Of a DNA stretch of 64,000 nucleotides, positions 37,048 through 47,356 are shown piece after piece. A program made the position numbers and the translations under genes. This DNA is from Caballeronia sp. SL2Y3 (GTDB lineage Bacteria > Pseudomonadota > Gammaproteobacteria > Burkholderiales > Burkholderiaceae), in NCBI RefSeq assembly GCF_022879575.1, contig NZ_CP084260.1, positions 124,001-188,000 on the forward strand, read 5' to 3'. The notes under the pieces are model-generated. The model did no database searches and was not told the origin of the DNA. It saw only the letters and a list, made by a program, of their open reading frames with translations. Position 1 is the stretch's first letter. Each line of letters starts with the position of its first letter.

Positions 37048-37990
37048 GATTGCCTGCGGCGGCGGGCGCATCGCACACGGCGGGCGTGCGCTCGTAAAGC
37101 TGCCTGAACTTCTCCGCTTCGGAGAAGATCCACTCCCGAAACGCCTGCACGCGCTTGGTCGCCAGCAACTCCGGCGGACACACGAAGTAATAGGTCCACG
37201 GACTCGGACCATCCACATTGAAAAGCCTCACGAGCCGCCCGTCGATGATTTCCTGCATCGCGAGCGAGCGCCGCACGAGCGCGATCCCCTGGCCATCGAT
37301 GGCCGCTTGCAGCAAATTCGACGAATCCTCGAACAAGACGCCGCGTTTCGGCTCCGGCATGTCCGGCAGGCCCGCTGCGTCGAACCACGGGCGCCATAGC
37401 TCGTCGCCGGAGCGCAGAAGCGGCATGTTCGCGAGATCGGCCGGCACGCGCGGCAGCGCGCCGCCGTTGAAGCGCGGCGAGCACGCCGGAAAGAACACTT
37501 CGTCGAGCAACGGCTCCGCGTGCACGCCCGCATACTTGCCGTAGCCGAAGCGGATCGCCACGTCCACGTCGTCGCGGCTGAAGTCGGTGAGCGCGTTCGT
37601 CGACAGCAGTTCGAGATCGAATTCCGGGTGCTTTTCGATGAAACCGCCCACGCGCGACGTGAGCCAGCGCGCCGAAAACGACGACAGCATGGACACGACG
37701 AGCCGCCGGTCCCGGTCGCCCGAGCGCATGCGCCGCGTCGATTCCGCGAGCGCGACGAGCGCTGCGCGCACGTCGGCTGCGTACTGTCGGCCGCGGTCGG
37801 TGAGGCGCACGCGCTTGCCGTCGCGGGCGAAAAGCGCCACGCCGAGTTCCGCCTCCAGCGCGCGTATCTGATGACTGACCGCGCCGTGCGTGACGAAAAG
37901 CTCGTCGGCGGCGCGCGAAAAGCTCTCGTGACGGGCGGCGGCTTCGAAGGCCCGCAGCGCGTTCAGCGCGGGAAGCTGGCGCAGGTCCAT
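37031..37990 (-). CDS. LysR family transcriptional regulator (GcvA-like)
   Basis: 319 residues. The N-terminal winged helix includes ALRAFEAAARHESFSRAADELFVTHGAVSHQI; the C-terminal substrate-binding domain follows from residue 90. The GcvA-like subgroup has the opening MDLRQLPALNALRAFEA. The ATG at 37990 is preferred to a TTG at 38017. Divergent from the DUF2917 gene, which is therefore a possible target. It overlaps the YbeD-like gene at its 3' end. Confidence 0.9.
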   Translation of the reverse strand: MDLRQLPALNALRAFEAAARHESFSRAADELFVTHGAVSHQIRALEAELGVALFARDGKRVRLTDRGRQYAADVRAALVALAESTRRMRSGDRDRRLVVSMLSSFSARWLTSRVGGFIEKHPEFDLELLSTNALTDFSRDDVDVAIRFGYGKYAGVHAEPLLDEVFFPACSPRFNGGALPRVPADLANMPLLRSGDELWRPWFDAAGLPDMPEPKRGVLFEDSSNLLQAAIDGQGIALVRRSLAMQEIIDGRLVRLFNVDGPSPWTYYFVCPPELLATKRVQAFREWIFSEAEKFRQLYERTPAVCDAPAAAGNLRALP

Positions 37991-38113
37991 GTGGATGTTC
38001 GTGGATCCGTTTGTCAATGCGGCTCACATAGCGGTGAAAATTGATCGTTTTGCCCGATGCCTTGCTACGCCTACGATTGTAGTCATCGAAACGTTCCGTT
38101 GGCGGAGTCGATC

Positions 38114-38440
38114 ATGCGAGAAATATCAACAAGCGTCACGTTCGAAATCAATCCCGGCGAAACCGTGCCGATGCGCATTGCGCGCGGTACGCGGCTCACC
38201 GTGCACGGCAGCCCGGTCTGGGCGACACGCAGCAACGACATCGAAGACTACTGGCTCGCGCCTGGCGACCGGCTGAATCTGCGCGAGCGCGAACGCCTAT
38301 GGCTTTCGGCGGAAGGCGACAAGCCCGCGCGCGTCGTGTTCACCATCGTGCCGCGTCGCGACGAGCGCGCGATTCGTTGGCTGTCCGCGCGCATCGAGCG
38401 GCTCGCGCTGCGTTTTCGCGCCGGCTGGCGCACCGTCTGA
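38114..38440 (+). CDS. DUF2917 domain protein
   Basis: 108-residue protein of unknown function; the family resembles a small beta-rich fold with GETVPMRIARGTRLTVHG and a DYWLAPGDRLNL segment, ending in an arginine-rich helix. GGAG lies eight bases before the ATG. It is divergent from a LysR regulator that may control it. Confidence 0.75.
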   Translation: MREISTSVTFEINPGETVPMRIARGTRLTVHGSPVWATRSNDIEDYWLAPGDRLNLRERERLWLSAEGDKPARVVFTIVPRRDERAIRWLSARIERLALRFRAGWRTV

Positions 38441-38511
38441 CCGTGCGCATCGGTCCATCTTCGTCTTCACGGCCGGCGGGCATGGAGCGATTTCGGTAAA
38501 CTACCGGGATT

Positions 38512-39315
38512 ATGTCCGCCACGCCGCTTGCATTTTCTACCGAGCTTATCTCCGAGCCTGCCATCGACTTGCCCGGCGGCGTCATTCTGCGCTGGCGCGG
38601 CCTCGAACCGTACGGCGAGAGTTTCGACGCGATGCGCGCGTTCACCGACGCCCGCACGCCCGACACGCCGGACGAAATCTGGCTCGTCGAGCATCCGCAG
38701 GTTTTCACGCTCGGTCTCGCGGGCGATCCCGCGCATCTCCTGTTAGCCGACAGCGGCATTCCGCTCGTCAAGGTGGACCGCGGCGGGCAGATCACGTATC
38801 ACGGGCCGGGGCAGATCGTCGCGTATCTGCTCATCGACTTGCGCCGTCGCAAGCTCATGGTGCGCGAGATGGTGCGCCGTATCGAAGAGGCCGTGATCGA
38901 AACGCTTGCAACGTATAATCTGGCGACCGACCGCAAGGCGGGCGCGCCGGGCATTTACGTCGCCGCGCCGTCCGCGCTTCAGGCGCAGCGCGGCGCGAAC
39001 GTTCGTTTGCACGAACTGCATGAGGGCGCGAAGATCGCCGCGCTCGGGCTCAAGATCCGCAACGGCTGCAGCTATCACGGCGTCAGCCTTAACGTGAAGA
39101 TGGACCTTCGGCCGTTCCTCGCGATCAACCCGTGCGGCTACGCGGGACTCGAAACGGTCGACATGGCGACGCTCGGCGTCGTGGCCGGCTGGCGCGATGT
39201 CGCACGCACGCTCGCCGAAAGACTGGCGCATCAGATCGACGGCACGCCGAGCGCCGCCGCTCAACCGCAAGACGGCGCGAGCCGTCCCGCTGCATCTACC
39301 GGATCAACCGAATGA
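38512..39315 (+). CDS. lipB: Lipoyl(octanoyl) transferase LipB
   Basis: Transfers octanoate from acyl carrier protein to lipoyl domains. The 267-residue protein has [18 protein letters not shown], the catalytic Lys in [12 protein letters not shown] and the Cys in [13 protein letters not shown]-terminal tail of about 30 residues is Ala/Gln-rich. The stop overlaps the lipA start by four bases. Confidence 0.95.
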   Translation: MSATPLAFSTELISEPAIDLPGGVILRWRGLEPYGESFDAMRAFTDARTPDTPDEIWLVEHPQVFTLGLAGDPAHLLLADSGIPLVKVDRGGQITYHGPGQIVAYLLIDLRRRKLMVREMVRRIEEAVIETLATYNLATDRKAGAPGIYVAAPSALQAQRGANVRLHELHEGAKIAALGLKIRNGCSYHGVSLNVKMDLRPFLAINPCGYAGLETVDMATLGVVAGWRDVARTLAERLAHQIDGTPSAAAQPQDGASRPAASTGSTE

Positions 39316-40316
39316 CTGACGCAACCGCAAACCTGGCAGGCGACACCGCTCCCGCTTCCCCGACGATCCCCGCGCCCTACGACGCCACCGCGAAACAAAA
39401 GGCGCAGGCGAAGACATCGCGCATTCCGATCAAAGTGGTGCCGATCGAGAAGCTGAAAAAGCCGGAGTGGATTCGCGTGCGCACGGCGACCGGCAATTCG
39501 CGCTTCAACGAGATCAAGCAGATTCTGCGCGAGCACAACCTGCACACCGTCTGCGAGGAAGCGAGCTGCCCGAATATCGGCGAATGCTTCGGCAAGGGCA
39601 CGGCCACGTTCATGATCATGGGCGACAAGTGCACGCGCCGCTGCCCGTTCTGCGATGTCGGCCACGGCCGTCCCGATCCGCTCGATCCCGAGGAGCCGCT
39701 GAATCTCGCGCGCACCATCGGCGCGTTGAAGCTGAAGTACGTGGTCATCACGAGCGTCGACCGCGACGATCTGCGCGACGGCGGTGCGGCCCACTTCGTG
39801 GAGTGCATCCGGCAGGTGCGCGAGCATTCGCCGGAAACGCGCATCGAGATTCTGACGCCGGATTTTCGCGGGCGTCTGGACCGCGCGATCAATATCCTGA
39901 CCGCCGCGCCGCCCGACGTGATGAACCACAACCTCGAAACGGTGCCGCGTCTTTATAAGGAAGCGCGTCCGGGTTCGGATTATCACCATTCGCTGAAGCT
40001 GCTGAAGGACTTCAAGGCGCTGCATCCGGAAGTCGCGACGAAGTCGGGCCTGATGGTCGGCCTGGGCGAAACGGAAGAGGAAATTCTTCAGGTGATGCGT
40101 GATCTGCGCGCGCACGACGTCGATATGCTGACTATCGGCCAGTATTTGCAGCCGTCGGAGCATCATCTGCCGGTGCGCGCTTACGTGCATCCGGATACGT
40201 TCAAGATGTACGAGGAAGAAGCGTACAAGATGGGCTTCACGCACGCGGCCGTCGGCGCGATGGTGCGGTCGAGTTATCACGCGGATGTGCAGGCGCATGG
40301 GGCGGGGGTGGTTTGA
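39312..40316 (+). CDS. lipA: Lipoyl synthase LipA
   Basis: Radical-SAM enzyme inserting two sulfurs into octanoyl groups. The 334-residue protein has the auxiliary-cluster cysteines in [12 protein letters not shown] and the radical-SAM motif CTRRCPFC, plus the conserved C-terminal segment ending in [11 protein letters not shown]. Translationally coupled to lipB; followed by a strong terminator. Confidence 0.97.
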   Translation: MTDATANLAGDTAPASPTIPAPYDATAKQKAQAKTSRIPIKVVPIEKLKKPEWIRVRTATGNSRFNEIKQILREHNLHTVCEEASCPNIGECFGKGTATFMIMGDKCTRRCPFCDVGHGRPDPLDPEEPLNLARTIGALKLKYVVITSVDRDDLRDGGAAHFVECIRQVREHSPETRIEILTPDFRGRLDRAINILTAAPPDVMNHNLETVPRLYKEARPGSDYHHSLKLLKDFKALHPEVATKSGLMVGLGETEEEILQVMRDLRAHDVDMLTIGQYLQPSEHHLPVRAYVHPDTFKMYEEEAYKMGFTHAAVGAMVRSSYHADVQAHGAGVV

Positions 40317-40340
40317 CTGGGCTGCGGCTTGCTGCAAACG

Positions 40341-40368
40341 AAAACCCACGGTGACGTGGGTTTTTTTT
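40341..40368 (+). terminator. Rho-independent terminator after lipA
   Basis: AACCCACG-GTGA-CGTGGGTT followed by eight T. Confidence 0.93.
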
Positions 40369-40618
40369 CGGGCGTGCGGATGGGCGGAGCAGCGGCGATA
40401 TGTCCGGATCATCGGGCTCCGGCATGGCTGGGAATGGGTCTAACCGACCCACGCATGCCGTTCGACCCGCACCGCCGCCGCCGTTCCCGCCCCTCGCTGC
40501 TGGCTGCCCGAAGCCGGACCATGAATCGGCCAAGTCGCATCTGCGGCCTCATGGTCGGATCTTGCGATAGCTGTTAGACCAAGGCGACCCGATAGTCGCC
40601 GCGGGACACCGTCTCCCG

Positions 40619-41491
40619 TCACACGAGCGGGATGTAGATATCGGTTTGCCACTGATCCTGCTGCGTTTCCGGAAAGACGCTCAGGTAGTGAAAGAACAGT
40701 GGATGGTCCCGCAGTTCCTCTCCGCTTGCCGGAAGCCAGTCGCGATAGATCGGATAGATCGTCTCGCCGATGTGGTCGGTCGATCCTGTATGCCGAACCA
40801 CGGCACACCGCCCGCCCGGAATGACGACTTCGCGGATGCCGTAGCTGTTCGAGGCGATCGGCTCGTCGATTTCTCCGCAAATGTCGAAGCGGAATGCATC
40901 TGCCGGCGTCGTGTCAGGGTTATTGCGCGGAATGCCGAAGGTTCTGCTCAACGCAACCGGCGATTGCCCGCTTTGCTTGCGCCAGTCAACGAACTTGCGC
41001 ACGCTCTCGTTCACGAGCCCGATCGGGCCACAGTGTTCGAGCGCAGCGACGCGCGTTGCAGAAAAATCGACAATTCGTACTTGCATGGTGAGTTTCCTCG
41101 AAAGATAGGGGATGACAAAGGCCGCGCTCCAGATCTGCCAATTCGGATGCTCTCTGAACGAACTTGGCGCCGTGCCGAATGCTCGCCTGAAAGCGCGACT
41201 GAAGGCTTCCGGGCTGTCGAACCCCGCGTCGAGCGCGGCATCGAGCACCGAACAGAACTCACGTGAAGCCAGGCGATGTGCAGCCTTGCGCAATCGCATC
41301 AGTTGTACGAAGCGTGCGACTGGCACTCCGACATAGGCGGCGAACTGCCGATGGAAATGAAACTTCGAGAAGTTCGCGACGCGACTCAACGCATCCACCG
41401 ACAGGTCGCCGTCGATGTTCATTTCGATGTATTCGAGTACGCCTTCGAAGCGTTCGGTGTAGGCGCGAGTCGGGTCAACATGAGCTTGCAT
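40619..41491 (-). CDS. AraC family regulator with GyrI-like effector domain
   Basis: 290-residue protein. The first 110 residues are the AraC DNA-binding domain (two helix-turn-helix units; VANFSKFHFHRQFAAYVGVP and LDAGFDSPEAFSRAFRRAFG). The rest is a GyrI-like small-molecule-binding domain (MQVRIVDFSATRVAALEHCGP onward). Rob/SoxS-type activators of stress or efflux genes share this arrangement. The ATG at 41491 is preferred; one at 41545 is possible. It stands alone, divergent from dctA. Confidence 0.88.
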   Translation of the reverse strand: MQAHVDPTRAYTERFEGVLEYIEMNIDGDLSVDALSRVANFSKFHFHRQFAAYVGVPVARFVQLMRLRKAAHRLASREFCSVLDAALDAGFDSPEAFSRAFRRAFGTAPSSFREHPNWQIWSAAFVIPYLSRKLTMQVRIVDFSATRVAALEHCGPIGLVNESVRKFVDWRKQSGQSPVALSRTFGIPRNNPDTTPADAFRFDICGEIDEPIASNSYGIREVVIPGGRCAVVRHTGSTDHIGETIYPIYRDWLPASGEELRDHPLFFHYLSVFPETQQDQWQTDIYIPLV

Positions 41492-41609
41492 GGTCTTGAT
41501 GTCTGGATCGTGCGACTTGCGTGATGGTCGCTCATGGCCGAGCATCGCGCCTAGCCGCTCTTGCTGATCTTTGAACGATCGCACCATTCGGCAAGCGAAG
41601 CCGCGAACC

Positions 41610-41655
41610 GTCCAGATCACCGGACACGCGCATCGCCCTTTTCCGGAAACCCGGA
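41610..41655. promoter_or_regulatory. Possible DctD upstream binding sites
   Basis: Two small inverted repeats, GTCC-(8)-GGAC (41610-41625) and TCCGG-AAAC-CCGGA (41642-41655), lie 65-110 bases before the sigma-54 promoter, the usual distance for an enhancer-binding protein. Identity as DctD sites is a guess from position. Confidence 0.3.
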
Positions 41656-41718
41656 TCGCCCTTATTTCATCGCCCGCCGAAAGCTCGCAGAATCAGCGAC
41701 TTACGGAGCGATTCGAAC

Positions 41719-41733
41719 TGGCATTGCCCTTGC
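41719..41733 (+). promoter_or_regulatory. Sigma-54 promoter of dctA
   Basis: TGGCATTGCCCTTGC has GG and GC ten bases apart and a perfect TTGC at -12. It lies 224 bases upstream of dctA, leaving a leader of about 210 bases. The DctB-DctD system encoded just after dctA normally activates such promoters. The 465-base gap between the AraC gene and dctA otherwise holds only the small repeats at 41610-41655. Confidence 0.8.
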
Positions 41734-41956
41734 GAATAGAAAGGCACGGCCCGCGAAGCCGCCCATAAAACCCAAGGAGACAAGCCGATGCCCCCTTTCG
41801 CACCCAACCGACCCTGATCCGTCGACGTAGCGGCTCTCGCCAACGCGACGCGATCCGGCACGCGCGGTTTCCCGCCACGCGTCGCCGCTTTGCCCGCACT
41901 TCGCGGCTCGCCGCTGGCGCTTTCATTGCCAACTGCTGATATTGCCTGGAACCATC

Positions 41957-43243
41957 GTGAAGAAACCTTTCTACAAAGTCCTGTACGTGCAGGTGCTCGT
42001 GGCCATTGCCATCGGTATTGCGCTCGGGCATTTCTATCCCTCGCTCGCCACCGACATGAAGCCGCTCGGCGACGGCTTCATCAAGCTCATCAAAATGGTC
42101 ATCGGGCCGATCATTTTCTGCACCGTCGTGACCGGCATCGCCGGCATGGAGGACATGAAGAAAGTCGGGCGCGTCGGCGGCAAGGCGCTCTTGTACTTCG
42201 AAGTCGTCTCGACGTTCGCGCTGATTCTCGGCCTCTTCGCGACGCACCTGCTGCGGCCGGGCGTCGGCTTCAACGTCGATCCGGCGACGCTCGATCACAA
42301 GGCCATCGACACCTACGCCGCGAAAGCCGCGCACGGTCAGAGCGCCGTCGATTTCTTCCTGCACATCATCCCGGACACGCTTTCGTCCGCGTTCGCGCAG
42401 GGCGAAATCCTTCAGATCCTGTTGATCGCGCTGTTGTTCGGCGCGGTGCTCGCGCATCTCGGCGAGCGCGGCAGGCCGGTGACAAGCTTCATCGAAAGCC
42501 TGTCGAGCGTGCTTTTCGGCATGGTCGGCATCATCACGAAGCTCGCGCCCATCGGCGCGTTCGGCGCGATGGCGTTCACCATCGGCAAATACGGCATCGG
42601 CTCGCTCCTGCCCATGCTGAAGCTCATCGGCACGTTCTATCTGACGTCCATCGTGTTCGTCGTGGTCGTGCTCGGCATCATCGCGCGCATGGTCGGCTTC
42701 TCGGTGCTGCGCTTCGTCGCGTACATCAAGGAAGAAATGCTGATCGTGCTCGGCACGAGCTCGTCCGAAGCCGCGCTGCCGCAACTGATGCTGAAGCTCG
42801 AAAAGCTCGGCTGCTCGCGCTCGGTCGTGGGTCTCGTCGTGCCGACCGGCTATTCGTTCAATCTCGACGGCACCAACATCTACATGACGATGGCGGTGCT
42901 CTTCATCGCGCAGGCGACCAACACCGACCTGTCGTGGGGCCAGCAGTTGACGCTGCTCGCGGTGACCATGCTGACCTCGAAAGGCGCGAGCGGCGTGACC
43001 GGCGCGGGCTTCATCACGCTGGCCGCGACGCTTGCGGTGGTGCCGACCATTCCGCTCTCGGGCATGGTGCTGATTCTCGGCGTCGACCGCTTCATGAGCG
43101 AATGCCGCGCGCTGACGAACATCGTCGGCAATGGCGTGGCGACGGTGGTCATCTCGGCATGGGAACGTGAACTTGACCGCGCCAAGCTGCGCGCGGCCTT
43201 GCATCGCAATGTGGACGTGACCGAAGAGGCCGAAACGGTCTAG
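41957..43243 (+). CDS. dctA: C4-dicarboxylate transport protein DctA
   Basis: Sodium- or proton-coupled importer for succinate, fumarate and malate, of the glutamate-transporter (DAACS) fold. The 428-residue length is standard. It has eight helices and two hairpin loops with the [11 protein letters not shown] and [12 protein letters not shown] signatures. The GTG at 41957 gives the family start [12 protein letters not shown]. Its sensor-regulator pair follows. Confidence 0.96.
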   Translation: MKKPFYKVLYVQVLVAIAIGIALGHFYPSLATDMKPLGDGFIKLIKMVIGPIIFCTVVTGIAGMEDMKKVGRVGGKALLYFEVVSTFALILGLFATHLLRPGVGFNVDPATLDHKAIDTYAAKAAHGQSAVDFFLHIIPDTLSSAFAQGEILQILLIALLFGAVLAHLGERGRPVTSFIESLSSVLFGMVGIITKLAPIGAFGAMAFTIGKYGIGSLLPMLKLIGTFYLTSIVFVVVVLGIIARMVGFSVLRFVAYIKEEMLIVLGTSSSEAALPQLMLKLEKLGCSRSVVGLVVPTGYSFNLDGTNIYMTMAVLFIAQATNTDLSWGQQLTLLAVTMLTSKGASGVTGAGFITLAATLAVVPTIPLSGMVLILGVDRFMSECRALTNIVGNGVATVVISAWERELDRAKLRAALHRNVDVTEEAETV

Positions 43244-43347
43244 AGCGACTCGGGACGGGCGCGGTCATGCGAGCGGCGAAGCCTCCGACTGCGGACGCTT
43301 CGCCGCGCGCGTTTCGGCAGGCTTATCCCGAAAACGCCTATGCCACA

Positions 43348-45249
43348 ATGAGGGATTCTCAATCGCGGGAATCTCATCACGTGACGCGCCGCATCCTCGT
43401 GTTCTTTGCGCTCGCCGCGCTGCTCACGGCGTGCTGCGCGCTCACGTGGCACGTCGAGCGGCAGCGCGGCATCGACGAGTTGCGGCGCAACGCGGCGGCG
43501 CGCGTCGATCGCACGACGAGCACGCTGAAAAGCACGCTCGACCGCTACGAATATCTGCCTTATCTGCTCTCGCGCCATCCGTTCGTGCAGGACGTGCTCG
43601 TCTCGCCGGATGCGCGCAATGTTGATCGCGCGAACCGCTATCTCGAAGACCTCAACCGCCGCGCGCACGCCACGGCGACTTACCTGATTCGCGCCGACGG
43701 CTACTGTGTCGCGGCAAGCAACTGGCGCGGGCCCGACAGCTTTATCGGCGTGGAGTATCACTTCCGGCCATATTTCGTCGATGCCGTGAAAGGCGGCGTC
43801 GGACGATTCTTCGGACTCGGGACGATTTCGCTGGAACCGGGCTACTACATCTCGCAGCCGGTGTATCAGGAAGGCGGGCACGAGCTGATCGGCGTGGCGG
43901 TCGTCAAGCTGAATCTCGAATGGCTGCAAGGCGCGGATGCGTCCGAGCCGCTCCTCGTCACCGACGACCACGGCGTGATCTTTCTGTCCTCGGTGCCGTC
44001 GTGGAAATATCACACGGTGCGGCCGCTGCCGCAGAGCGTCGAGGCGTCGGTGTATCAGACGCGCCAGTACGCGCAGCAGCCGATCACGCCGCTGCCCCTG
44101 TCCGTCGTCGAAACGCTAGAAGGCGGCGCGCAGATCGTGCGCGTCGGCGGCGGACACAACGCGCCGAGTTTCCTGGAGACGCGCCGTTCCATCGGCGAGC
44201 CGGACTGGCAACTCATCACGATGGCGCCGCTCGATCCGGTCGAAAGCGCGGCGCAGACGGCGGTCGTCGTGACGGCGCTCGTCTTCGTTTCACTGTGTCT
44301 GCTCGCGTTCTACTGGCGCATGCGGCGCGCGCGCGTGCGCGAGATGATCCGCAGCCGCGAGCTGTTGCAGGCGGCGTATGCGGAGCTTAATGAGCGCGTG
44401 GCGGAGCGCACGGCGGACTTGTCTCAGGCCAATGCGCAACTCACGAAGGAAGTGAACGAGCGCACGCGCGCCGAGCAGGACCTCCGCTCCGCGCACGACG
44501 AACTCATTCAGGCGAGCAAACTGGCCGCGCTCGGGCAGATGGCGGCGGGCATCACGCACGAGCTGAATCAGCCGCTTGCCGCGTTGCGCAGTTTCTCGGA
44601 CAACACGCGCGTGTTGATCGAACGCGGCGATCAGGCGGCGGCACGCGAGAATCTCGAAGCCATTGCGGCGCTCACCGAGCGCATGGGCAAGATCACGAAT
44701 CAGCTGAAGCTCTTCGTCGCCAAGGCGCGGCCGAAGAACGCGCGCACGGACGTCGCGCGGGCGCTGCGCAACGTGCTGGGCATGCTCGGGCCGCGTCTCA
44801 AGGACGTCGTGCTCGACATTGCGCCGCAACTGGAAGGCGACGGCCCGCCGATCATGGTGCGCTGCGAGGACTTGCGACTGGAGCAGGTGTTCATCAACCT
44901 GATCGGCAATGCGCTGGATGCCGTCGCCTCCTGCGACGCCCCGCGCATCGTGATCGAACTGGACGCGCGGGCGGATGCGGTCGAGATCGTCGTGCGCGAC
45001 AACGGGCCGGGCATTCCCGCCGACGCCTTGCCGCACCTCTTCGAGCCGTTCTTCACGACGAAGGAGACGGGGCACGGGCTGGGACTCGGGCTCGCGATTT
45101 CCTCGGCGATTGCGCGAGACTACGGCGGCACGCTCGTCGCGCGCAATCGCGTGGCGCCCATCGTCGCTGACGGCCCGGAAGGCGGCACGCAAGCCGACGC
45201 CGATCACTCGCACGGCGCAGAATTCGTGTTGACGCTGCGGCGCGCGTAG
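43348..45249 (+). CDS. dctB: C4-dicarboxylate sensor histidine kinase DctB
   Basis: Membrane kinase of about 633 residues. It has one helix (TRRILVFFALAALLTACCAL), a periplasmic double-PAS-like sensor (about residues 35-300), a second helix (TAVVVTALVFVSLCLLAFYW), a coiled coil, the phospho-acceptor His in AAGITHELNQPLAALR, and an HATPase domain with the N, G1 and G2 boxes (LIGNALDAV, DNGPGI, GLGLGL). Start uncertain: ATGs at 43267 and 43348 and a GTG at 43381 are all in frame. Confidence 0.94.
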   Translation: MRDSQSRESHHVTRRILVFFALAALLTACCALTWHVERQRGIDELRRNAAARVDRTTSTLKSTLDRYEYLPYLLSRHPFVQDVLVSPDARNVDRANRYLEDLNRRAHATATYLIRADGYCVAASNWRGPDSFIGVEYHFRPYFVDAVKGGVGRFFGLGTISLEPGYYISQPVYQEGGHELIGVAVVKLNLEWLQGADASEPLLVTDDHGVIFLSSVPSWKYHTVRPLPQSVEASVYQTRQYAQQPITPLPLSVVETLEGGAQIVRVGGGHNAPSFLETRRSIGEPDWQLITMAPLDPVESAAQTAVVVTALVFVSLCLLAFYWRMRRARVREMIRSRELLQAAYAELNERVAERTADLSQANAQLTKEVNERTRAEQDLRSAHDELIQASKLAALGQMAAGITHELNQPLAALRSFSDNTRVLIERGDQAAARENLEAIAALTERMGKITNQLKLFVAKARPKNARTDVARALRNVLGMLGPRLKDVVLDIAPQLEGDGPPIMVRCEDLRLEQVFINLIGNALDAVASCDAPRIVIELDARADAVEIVVRDNGPGIPADALPHLFEPFFTTKETGHGLGLGLAISSAIARDYGGTLVARNRVAPIVADGPEGGTQADADHSHGAEFVLTLRRA

Positions 45250-45270
45250 CCATTTGAATCGAGGCAAGAC

Positions 45271-46611
45271 ATGACCACCGGTTTGCAGGTGATCTTTATC
45301 GAAGACGACGAACTCGTGCGCCGCGCGAGCGTGCAGAGCCTGCAACTCGCGGGTTTAGAGGTGGCGGGCCACGGCAGCGTCGAGTCCGCCGCGCGCGCCA
45401 TCGACGCGAATTTTCCCGGCGTGATCGTGAGCGACATCCGTCTGCCGGGCGCGAGCGGCCTCGATCTGCTCGCGCAATGCCGCGAACGCGCGCCGGACGT
45501 ACCCGTGATTCTCGTCACCGGACACGGCGATATTTCGATGGCCGTGCAAGCGATGCGCGACGGCGCGTACGACTTCATCGAAAAGCCGTTCGCCTCGGAG
45601 CGTCTCGTGGAAGCGGTGCGGCGCGCGCTCGAACGGCGCACGCTGGTGCTGGAAAATCAGGCGCTGCGGCGCGAGTTGGCCGATCAGAGCGGCGTCGCGC
45701 CGCGCATTATCGGGCGCAGTCCGGCCATCGAACAGGTGAGGCGGCTGATCGCGAACGTCGCGCCGACGGACGCCTCCGTGCTTATCAACGGCGACACGGG
45801 CGCGGGCAAGGAACTGATCGCGCGGAGTCTGCACGAGATGTCGCCGCGCCGCGACAAGCCGTTTATCGCGGTGAACTGCGGCGCGCTGCCCGAGCAGATG
45901 TTCGAATCCGAAATGTTCGGCTTCGAAGCCGGCGCGTTCACGGGCGCGCAGAAGCGGCGCATCGGCAAGCTGGAGCACGCATCGGGCGGCACGCTCTTTC
46001 TCGACGAAATCGAAAGCATGCCGCTCTCGCTGCAAGTGAAGCTGCTGCGCGTGTTGCAGGACGGCGTGCTGGAGCGGCTCGGGTCGAACCAGCCGGTGCA
46101 GGCGAACCTGCGCGTGGTAGCGGCGGCCAAGGGCGACATGAACGAGCATGTCGCGGACGGCACGTTCCGGCGCGACCTGCTGTACCGGCTCAACGTCGTG
46201 ACCATCACGCTGCCGCCGCTCAACGAGCGCCGCGAAGACATCGTGCCGCTTTTCGAACACTTTCTGCTCGATGCCGCCGTGCGCTACGGCCGGCCCGCGC
46301 CGCTCATCACGGACCGGCAGCGCGCCGAGCTGATGCAGCGCGACTGGCCCGGCAACGTTCGAGAATTGCGCAACGCGGCGGATCGCATGGTGCTCGGCGT
46401 GATGGACGACGTGAGCGCGTCGCTCGACACGGCGACGCAATCGCTCAAGGAGCGCGCCGAGCAGTTCGAGCGCGCGGTCATCGCGGAAACGCTGGAGCAG
46501 TGCGGCGGCGCGGTCGCGGTGGCGGCGGACCGCCTTCAGGTCGGCAAGGCGACGCTCTACGAGAAGATCAAGCGTTACGGGCTCGCCGCGAAAGGCGATT
46601 CGGACCGCTAG
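45271..46611 (+). CDS. dctD: C4-dicarboxylate response regulator DctD (sigma-54 activator)
   Basis: 446 residues: receiver domain with phospho-acceptor Asp55 (IVSDIRLPG), AAA+ domain with Walker A GDTGAGKE and the sigma-54-contacting loop GAFTGA, and a C-terminal Fis-type helix-turn-helix (VAADRLQVGKATLYEKIKRYG). It should activate the dctA promoter at 41719. Twenty-one bases separate it from dctB. Confidence 0.95.
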   Translation: MTTGLQVIFIEDDELVRRASVQSLQLAGLEVAGHGSVESAARAIDANFPGVIVSDIRLPGASGLDLLAQCRERAPDVPVILVTGHGDISMAVQAMRDGAYDFIEKPFASERLVEAVRRALERRTLVLENQALRRELADQSGVAPRIIGRSPAIEQVRRLIANVAPTDASVLINGDTGAGKELIARSLHEMSPRRDKPFIAVNCGALPEQMFESEMFGFEAGAFTGAQKRRIGKLEHASGGTLFLDEIESMPLSLQVKLLRVLQDGVLERLGSNQPVQANLRVVAAAKGDMNEHVADGTFRRDLLYRLNVVTITLPPLNERREDIVPLFEHFLLDAAVRYGRPAPLITDRQRAELMQRDWPGNVRELRNAADRMVLGVMDDVSASLDTATQSLKERAEQFERAVIAETLEQCGGAVAVAADRLQVGKATLYEKIKRYGLAAKGDSDR

Positions 46612-46619
46612 AAACGACA

Positions 46620-46639
46620 ACGCCCGCATAAGCGGGCGT
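46620..46639. terminator. Hairpin between converging dctD and tlpA-like gene
   Basis: Perfect stem ACGCCCGC-ATAA-GCGGGCGT. T-runs on either side are weak (TTGTCGTTT on the minus strand), so it is a moderate terminator. Confidence 0.6.
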
Positions 46640-46659
46640 CATCCTGAGACGAGTCGAAC

Positions 46660-47199
46660 TCAGGCCGCGGAGCCGAGCGCCTTGTCCAGCAGCGCATCCA
46701 GTTCCGCGAACGTCGGCTCGCCGACGTAGCGCTTCAGGATCTTGCCGTTCTTGTCGACGACGAAGGTGGTCGGCGTCAGTTGCACGTTGCCGAACTGCTT
46801 GGCGGCGCTGCCGTCGTCCATCGCGACCTTGAACGGCAGGTTGCGCGTCTGCGCGTAATTGCTGACGTACATCGGCGCGTCGTAGTTCATGGCGACCGCG
46901 ACGAACTCCAGCCCGCGCCCCTTGAACTTGTTGTACGTGTTGATCATCTCGGGCATTTCCTTCATGCAGGTCTCGCAGCTCGTCGCCCAGAAGTTGACGA
47001 GATAGACCTTGCCCTTCAGATCCGCCGATGTCGAAATCTTCTGTCCCGACAGCAGCGTGAACGTGGCGTCCGGCACGCGCTGCTGGCCGCCGAACGCGAA
47101 ATAGCCGGTACAGGCGATCACGCCCGCGACGAGCGCCATGACGATGTAACGCAGCGGGCTTTTGGCGCGGCCGGAAGTATCTTGCGTGGTTTGGGACAT
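46660..47199 (-). CDS. TlpA-like thiol:disulfide oxidoreductase
   Basis: 179-residue protein with an N-terminal membrane anchor (YIVMALVAGVIACTGYFAFG) and a thioredoxin fold facing the periplasm, active site SCETC. The CxxC and the later cis-Pro loop TPTTFVV place it in the TlpA/ResA family used for cytochrome maturation or redox control; no cytochrome genes lie nearby. Start at the ATG at 47199, preceded by AGGT. Confidence 0.87.
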   Translation of the reverse strand: MSQTTQDTSGRAKSPLRYIVMALVAGVIACTGYFAFGGQQRVPDATFTLLSGQKISTSADLKGKVYLVNFWATSCETCMKEMPEMINTYNKFKGRGLEFVAVAMNYDAPMYVSNYAQTRNLPFKVAMDDGSAAKQFGNVQLTPTTFVVDKNGKILKRYVGEPTFAELDALLDKALGSAA

Positions 47200-47356
47200 G
47201 GGAACCTCGGATTGCAGAGTCCGGCGCCGTGAGCGGCGCAACCGCAATAGGAAAGTGCCGGTTATTTTAGCGCCAAACGCCCGGCGGCATCATGTCGGAA
47301 CAGAAGGCCCAGCATCGCGGCGCGATAATGATGCTTTTTCACGCAAAGATTCCGAC

